From Leptodontidium sp. MPI-SDFR-AT-0119 (taxonomy: Eukaryota; Ascomycota; Leotiomycetes; Helotiales; Leptodontidiaceae), in assembly GCA_020726505.1 (NCBI GenBank), contig JAHLEZ010000003.1, positions 1,178,001-1,242,000 on the forward strand: DNA of 64,000 nucleotides. Direction: 5' to 3'. Positions 57,387 to 64,000 of the stretch are shown here, one piece after another (within the stretch, counting starts at the first letter, position 1; every line of letters begins with the position of its first letter). Both the position numbers and the translations under genes were made by a program. The notes beneath the pieces were generated by a model. It searched no databases and had not been told where the DNA came from. It saw only the letters and a program-made list of their open reading frames with translations.

Positions 57387-59268
57387 ATGCACGAAATCAT
57401 CACTCTCCAGCTTGGCCAAAGGAGTAACTACCTTGCCACGCATTTCTGGAACACTCAGGTAAGGGATTTCCTCTTCATATCGAACCTGAGACTGACACAT
57501 TCCAGGAATCATACTTCACATACTCAAAGGATGAGGAGTCCTTGGTCGATCATGATATCCATTTCCGACCTGGTGTAGGAGCCGATGGCAGCGAGACCTT
57601 CACTCCCAGGACGCTCATCTACGACCTCAAGGGAGGCTTTGGCTCCTTGCGGAAAATCAATGCACTGTATGAGATAGAGGAGCCAACTATCTCGCAAGGA
57701 CTATGGTAAATTAATTCGATGGCTGAATTTCCAGACGCTGAAATTGATCAGGAACGGCCCAGCGGTCGTCCAGCGACAAGCTGCAATCGAACAAAGTGCT
57801 TACCAGCAAAGCCTCGACCAAGGCGTAGAGCCACCACCACTGACCACCGAGTCTGTGAGATATTGGTCTGATTTCAACCGCGTTTACTTTCACCCAAAAT
57901 CCATCATCCAGCTCAACGAGTACGAATTGGGATCAGCGCTCATGCCCTTCGAGAATTGGAATGTCGGAGAAGAGCTTTTCAAATCTCTCGATAAAGAACA
58001 TGATCTTTTAGATCGTGACCTGAGGTCTTTTGCCGAAGAGGCTGATCACATGCAAGGTATCCAAATGATTGCTGGAGTTGACGATGCTTGGGGAGGATTT
58101 GCAGCGAGATACATGGATCGGATCAGGGATGAATATGGCAAAACAACCGTTTATTTCTGGGGATTGGAGGACGGTTTCAAGTCTATCCCGAGGGTACGAT
58201 TCCTTCACCTGTGGACTGTTGGGTCGTGTACCGCCACTGACGTGTCATAGGAGAAACGATTTGTCCAGCTGTCAAATACAGCCAGATCCATCTCTGAAAT
58301 TGCACCGCAGGCGTCTCTTTTCGTTCCCGTGACGATACCAACAACGATGTTACCTAGTTATGTCATGATAGATCCGAAGTCCCGATGGCACGTTGGAGGT
58401 CTGCTCTCCACAGCATACGAGACCATGACTCTACCTTCAAGACTAAGGCTCCATGACGGAGGACGGGAGTCTTTAGGCGAGCTTGTTAATGTCTTGAACG
58501 TCAATGGCAACCAAAACATTGCGAAACTTCGGATGAGTATTGATCAGAAGTCAGCACCAAACGGGCACCATAGGCTGGCAAGGCTAGAAGTCCGAGCACA
58601 AAGCAGAGATACAAGACTTCCGTCCCAGGAGAGACGGACTGAGGACATTTCGTCTCAAGAGGTCAAAGAGTTGAAGACACTTGATATGGACTTCTTTCCT
58701 GTGGAAGCAGGTGAACAAAGTCGGGGCCGACGAGTTGCCAAGGAGTCTCATGTGTTTGGTCAAGCCGAGACATATCGGGCTGATGATCAAAAGGAAAATG
58801 AGGTTGAGGAGACTGACGAGGAAGCTGGCCATGAGCGAGCACGGCGCCGAGCGGCTGGCCTTCCAATCACCCAAAAGTCAGTGAGCCCAACATTTCTCCA
58901 TCTAATGATTCTTCGGGAAGTTTTTCCGACCTCGTATCCCCGCGCCAACCCCAACATCTCTCCAAGTTTCCTGATTTTAAGCCCTATTGCTTACCAATGA
59001 GACCTGCAGAACCAGAATATCCCTGTCGTATCCCCTGCTTGACAGCTTTCCCCACATATTTGCTCATGCTAGCACGACATCTTCGCTGGGAGTCAACACA
59101 TCTCTGTCAACTGATACGACAGTAGCTTTGAGAATCAAGAACCTCCAGTACATTGTCAGCAGAGCAGTGGCAGTTGACGAGCGGGAGGCGCTCAGCAACT
59201 CACTGGGCGAGCTAGCTGAAGCTTATGAGGAAGGCTGGGACAGTGGCACAGACGAGGACGATGATTGA
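57387..59268 (+). CDS. DML1: Dml1/Misato tubulin-like protein
   Basis: Cytoplasmic tubulin-like protein required for mitochondrial DNA inheritance in yeast and linked to the TRiC chaperonin in animals. Exons are 57387-57458, 57506-57705, 57752-58193, 58251-58876 and 59010-59268, giving 532 residues. The opening [20 protein letters not shown] is the Misato segment related to the tubulin N-terminus. The middle has the family marks [19 protein letters not shown], the block FEHW-like [11 protein letters not shown], and [17 protein letters not shown]. The last join is the least certain: a 133-base intron from a GTCAGT donor to CTGCAG restores the frame and gives [17 protein letters not shown], the expected C-terminal segment. 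The protein ends DSGTDEDDD. Names and order are firm; the last intron needs transcript support. Confidence 0.88.
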
Positions 59269-61882
59269 TCGGATTGAACGAGGCTGAAGGTGCAGTGTGT
59301 AAAAGACATGCGGGCTCACGAGCTGCTGTTGGGTCAAGATCACACATGGTGCTCCCGGTCATGAATTTGCACTCTACCATAGTGTATGGCGGCGTATGGT
59401 ATAACAATTGCATCCTGTCGAAGGATATGGGATGGTACAACTTCTTCAATCACGCAATTCCGCCATGGGCAAGCAGACTTTTCTTCGCCGTAAGAACAAG
59501 ATGTAATCTTCCCCGCTCAGAACCAAGAACCAACAAATATCAATCCTTTCCCAGGCTCCACTAACAGGCATCATGCCACCACTGCACATGGATTTGAGGA
59601 TTGAGCCGCTGAAAATTTGCAGCGCACCCAACAGTGCACTCATGCAGTACGGTCTGGGCTGCATTTTGAGTGAATATATTGGCAGGAGCATTATTGGGGC
59701 ATCGATCGGATTCCGAGGTCTAGTGATCTCTCTGTCGGCTGCCGACCTGCAGTGTTCTTCGGAGCTTTAAACTTTGCTCTTATAGAGTTCGTCGCACAAG
59801 TTTCTATCAGTTTCTACCTACCTACCTGCCTACCTACTCCCCTCGCTCGTCAGAAATGACGCAGGTGTTTGTGTTTTCTGATGCTCGGTTGAGCTACCCC
59901 TCTTCCCCTGCCCTCCCTCCCCTCCCCCGCCTCTGATAAGTCGTGAAAAACTGGTAAGCGAGTATCGAACGGGAGAGGAGGGACAGGCAAGTCGTGGGGC
60001 GACTTTTCTATTTTCGTGCCACACGACATAAACATACATGCATCAATCAATTATGCTTCTTTGTCCGACGAGGCTGGTTGCGAGGCCAACTTGCTGTGTG
60101 CAAGAATTCTGGGAGGAGGGAGGCACGGCGAGGCATCCCGAATGACGGATTGTTGATGGATCGAAATGCTGAAGGCCAGTATTCCTGCCCTTTCTCAAAG
60201 ACTCAGCACTAACATGGCCCACCTTTTAGACTTAACTGAGAAGATCACTCTTAGCTCACGGCACGGCTTGGGGAGGGGGGGACGGTGTTGTCGAGCGGGC
60301 TAGAATATCTCGTATTCCCCTACCGAGCGACCGAAGAGTACATGGTGGGCTGAAAATCAAATCGACAGCGAAAGTCAAATACCTATCGGCAACGCAAATG
60401 CACTCACTCACTGGAGTCGTGCATCCCGAATCAACGAAAGCCCCCAAAGAGTGAGATGTCTCATAGCTATCGCCGGCCAGCTGTCAGACAGTTTTCTGTC
60501 GTGTCTCGAAGTCCGTCCTGGAAGTTCTGCAGCACAAAGAAACCGAACCAACCTCGTCACTGCAAGGCCCGCCACCACATGCAGGTATCGTGGGTTCTGT
60601 GCCACCCTTGCGTGAGCTCCCTCTGGTAGTTGTCCAGTCGGTACCAAGCCAAATCCCTGCCAATGATGTCGATGAGCGTTGGTCGCACACACGGACGAGC
60701 GTTGGGACCAGGGCCCGTGCCTGAGCTCAGGGCTTGACAACCAACCTCTGTGTTGGACGAGCATCACGGAGTGGCTGGTGAGCTTGGCCATGGCGCATGC
60801 AGCGAACGGCACACCGTCCGCACTTGTTGGTTTTCAGCAACAGCGACATTTGACACTGTGAGACTAACAAACACATCCGTCTGCCCATATGCAAAGCAAC
60901 AGAAAGAGGCTGGAGATTTGCAATACATGACAATCCGAGTTATGAGGAAGTACTGATTGGTAAGATCTTACCTGGACTGGAGTTCCGAGGCAGTTCTAGC
61001 AACCCGTCACCCGTTTGACTCTCCGCCTATCTTCTCAAGCGCAGTTTCTCCCATGTAGATGACTCTCCAAATAGTGCGAGATGCAGCTTACTAGTCAAGA
61101 GACTTTCCTGGATGAAGCTTAAAGTCGCCTGAAAACTTGCTTTTTGGCCAGGCTCTTCCCCTCGTTGTCCAGCATGCCCAGCATGTCCAGCAGAGTTTCA
61201 AGAAATCGAACAGCACAAGAGGCGGGACATCTGGTCCCCTGCGATGTGCAAGCAGGGTACGGTACAGTACAGTACAGCACCTAAGTTGCCGCATTCACAA
61301 TCCATAGGGCAGGGCAGGGGGTTGGTGCATGGCCGCCAAGCGAAAAGCCAATCGACATCAGCTGTGTGCTTGGGCCGCAGCGACGTAGCTCTGCCTCTAT
61401 CCAACTACCCATCTGCCAAAACATCTTCGTCCGGCCTCAGAATTACAAACCCAGCCAGTAAAAAAGGAAAGCATCCTGCAATCGGCTGCATCTTCCAACC
61501 TGCTGCAGTCTCGCCACCTTGTTTGTGACTTTGACCGACCTGATGTTGGCCAATCTGACGACCAGGCTTCCTCCATCATGTGAGGATCCCGACGTAGCAA
61601 TATGCGATTCCCTCATCCAGGAGTTAGCCCGGTTTAGGGAAGTAGGACCGGCTTGCTCTTCCTTTATGCTTCTTAAGAGACAAGGTTTCCCGCCCTGTTT
61701 GTCTTCCTCCAGCTTCCTTCACGCAAACCAGCCTTCTTCAAACCCGACTGTCCCAGCCTCCAACAATAGGTAACTCCTTCGCTACGGTTACTTAACACCA
61801 TCGCTATTCTGCTCGAGATACTTCATTCGTTCTCATCCAAACATCACTCGCTATCCTATCAGTCTCACTCCAATTCGTCAAC
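59269..61882. other. long intergenic region, no gene recognised
   Basis: About 2.6 kb. Short open frames on both strands (59265-60960) overlap one another and show no domain. A GTACAGTAC cluster lies at 61256-61280. The last 120 bases are the pyrimidine-rich leader of the wall protein. Confidence 0.5.
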
Positions 61883-63200
61883 ATGAAGTCATCCTCAGTC
61901 CTCTCTGTCCTGGCTTTGGCTACCTCAGTCGCTGCTACCTGGCCCAAGGAGTATACTACCACCACTGAAGTCTATGTCACTTACACTTCGCTGTGTCCTG
62001 TGACAACAACAACGTAAGCTGCTTCGCTTAACTGTCTCGAGATCCGAGCTGATGATTGTCCAGGACGGAAGGTGGTAAAGTCTACACCAAAACTTACACC
62101 ACGACTTCGACTATAGTTGACCGTAAGTCGAGTACGCACCCCGAGCTGAAAGTACTGGAACTAACTCAACACTTCAGATGTTCCAACTACGATTATTGAG
62201 ACAGTAGAGCTTCCAGATAGCACCGCGTATACGGGTGTTGGGGTCACATCCACAATCACATCTCTATGCCCCGTTACCGAGACGAAAACGATTGCTGGAG
62301 ACGTTGTAACTGCGACTTGGACATCTACATCTCTCATCTACACGGTTGTGCCGACCGAGGTTGATGTCTAGTGAGTATTTTGAACTCAGCTATTTTCGCA
62401 GAACTAACAGGTTCCAGCACCACGCTCGCTCCCACTACCAAATACATCGAGACCTATGTCTACCAAACCTCAACCTCGCTGTGCCCAATTACTGAGACCA
62501 AGACCATCTCCGGCAAGCCAGTGGAGGTCGTCTACACTTCAACCAGCTTGGTCGTTGAGAAGATGTGAGTATATCTTTGGACCTTGGGAGCCTTTCAAGA
62601 CTGACAAATGAACTTAGCCCAACCACGATCTACGAGACAACCACTGTCTTGACAACCTGCTATGCCACTGTAAGTCGCAACCAAAATACATGACATGAGC
62701 CGCGCTGACCTTGCCACAGGAGGACGTCTACACCACGCTTTCCAAGTATGAGACCTACTACGTCACAGTTTCTGCTGGATCTACAATTTCGGTTTATGTC
62801 ACAGAAACCAATACCATTCTTCTGACTTCCTCGTACACAATCACGAAGACTCTCGAGCCACCTACCGTACGTCTACTGTTCAGTTGGAATCAAACAAAGC
62901 TAACATTCATTGCAGACAAAAGCCACCGTCTATGTGCCAATTACCCTCGGCACATCTGTTGGGGTGACTGAGATTATCACCATCCCTTCAGAAGTCACCG
63001 CCACGCTTCCAGGATCATCAGTCTTCACCACAATTCCTGTGGTCACCCAAAGCACAGTTACTGCACCCCCAGTGACCGTTACCCCAACGCCTTCCCCAAC
63101 ATCGACCGCGCCTCTGGAGGTTTCCAGCAACGCAGCCGCCACAAACGGGCCATTCGCCTTCGCTGTTGCCGGAGCCATGGCAATGATTGCTCTCGCATAG
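61883..63200 (+). CDS. GPI-anchored Ser/Thr-rich cell-wall protein with TSLCP repeats
   Basis: Secreted wall or cell-surface protein. Seven exons: 61883-62013, 62064-62122, 62178-62370, 62418-62564, 62618-62669, 62720-62866 and 62916-63200, giving 337 residues. The signal peptide is MKSSSVLSVLALATSVAA. The mature part is almost all Thr, Ser, Val and Tyr, heavily O-glycosylated in this class. A repeated unit occurs three times: TSLCPVTTTT, TSLCPVTETKTIAG and TSLCPITETKTISG, each with one Cys. The C-terminus has a Pro/Thr/Ser-rich stretch, a probable anchor site at about SSNAAATNG, and a hydrophobic end (FAFAVAGAMAMIALA), the pattern for GPI attachment. No catalytic domain. Introns are about 50 bases each. 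It matches no named family that I can give. Confidence 0.85.
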
Positions 63201-64000
63201 ACTCAATAATCAGATGAGAAATGGGGGCATGAGATGAATCTGGATTTGGGTTTCGCCCACCTACACACGAATTACGACCTTTACGGGCATTACACTCCTT
63301 TTTAGCGCAGCATTGATACGCATCTAGGTATGGGAAACGGCGAAAATGAATGGATGATTGGGAAGGTCACGGCTTTTGGGACACATGGATGGAATGGGGC
63401 ACCCGGTGTTGGCGCTGGGAGGTTTAATGGGCAATGTGTGATGGACGGTGGATGAAAGATCCTGCTGGATCACCTAATTTCTTTGTAAATATTAGATACC
63501 TGACCTCCTGATAGTGATACTCAATAAATCCTGCTTCAAATTTACTTAATCGAAGTGCCCAGTTGGTTTTGTGACTTGAGACTGCCCTTTAAAAGTTCTC
63601 CTGACGGAAGTCAGATATCCGAGTCTCTTGGTGCAATCCATGTTAGAGTTCAATGTCTCATTCTGCCTCGATGTTTTCATCAAATTGTACAATAGTCTGG
63701 AGGCCTAAGCGAAAGGGAGGGTTGTCAAATGGGAGATACCCAACTGCGAAAGCCGCATAATTTCCATAGTCAACGTCGGTAAAAGACAGCCATGAAACAA
63801 ATCAATCTTACCAATTCAAATAAATACCATAAGTGCAACCCTGAATCCCTGGGCCGGCCACATGTATTTGAAGCCTCAGGCTGACGAGAGATCAACATTC
63901 GAGCTAGCGCGGATAAATATCGGCATCGTAGCCGAGAACTCAATGCACGTCCACCGCGGTGGATGACTACGTAACGCGACAACCATGAGATAGAGCATCC
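63201..64000. other. right-end intergenic, no gene recognised
   Basis: 3' end of the wall-protein gene and then ordinary sequence. Open frames are short. A gene could start just beyond the window. Confidence 0.45.

Overview
This window looks like nuclear DNA of a filamentous ascomycete (Pezizomycotina). The evidence is that almost every gene is cut by short introns, mostly 46 to 105 bases, with GT...AG ends and CTAAC or CTGAC branch points. Leaders are pyrimidine-rich, intergenic regions are long and full of simple repeats, and many proteins are typical of moulds. A placement in Leotiomycetes or Sordariomycetes is a guess that the sequence alone cannot settle. I saw no rRNA, tRNA, CRISPR array or intact transposon.

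Layout. 1-7.4 kb: a C2H2 zinc-finger regulator on the minus strand (1260-2899) followed by about 4.5 kb of repeat-rich DNA without a clear gene. 7.4-8.4 kb: a frameshifted gene with a fungal 'MADPFSI' N-terminal domain. 9.2-20.7 kb: a catabolic cluster. It holds a VOC/glyoxalase-fold protein, a succinate-semialdehyde-type aldehyde dehydrogenase, an AiiA/AttM-type metallo-beta-lactamase lactonase, a C2H2 plus Fungal_trans regulator, a carboxymuconolactone-decarboxylase-like protein, a beta-hydroxyacid dehydrogenase and a DAL5-type MFS permease. 21-28.7 kb: ordinary genes (an SLC35-like transporter, an uncharacterised membrane protein, tRNA-splicing endonuclease subunit Sen15 and a Yippee zinc protein). 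30-39 kb: a ferric-chelate reductase, a microsatellite-rich gap and a 948-residue unrecognised nuclear-type protein. 39-46.5 kb: Clu1/Tif31 and an FHA plus forkhead transcription factor. 46.5-52 kb: a long stretch with at most one small cysteine-rich secreted-protein candidate. 52-64 kb: a class III aminotransferase, one gene of unresolved structure, a clearly dead peroxiredoxin-like gene, DML1/Misato and a GPI-type cell-wall protein with seven exons.

How the genes work together. The strongest unit is the 9.2-20.7 kb block. A lactonase that opens a lactone, a beta-hydroxyacid dehydrogenase that could oxidise the resulting hydroxy acid to a semialdehyde, and a semialdehyde dehydrogenase that could deliver succinate would form a complete route from a gamma-lactone to the TCA cycle. 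This parallels the bacterial blcABC (attKLM) operon. The block also carries its own importer and zinc-finger regulator, and two divergent promoter pairs. The other genes are housekeeping functions with no obvious common pathway.

Exon joins were worked out by hand. Every spliced model reported as intact has a coding length divisible by three. Boundaries could be off by a base or so where the splice site is ambiguous, and function calls rest on recognised motifs, not on database searches.
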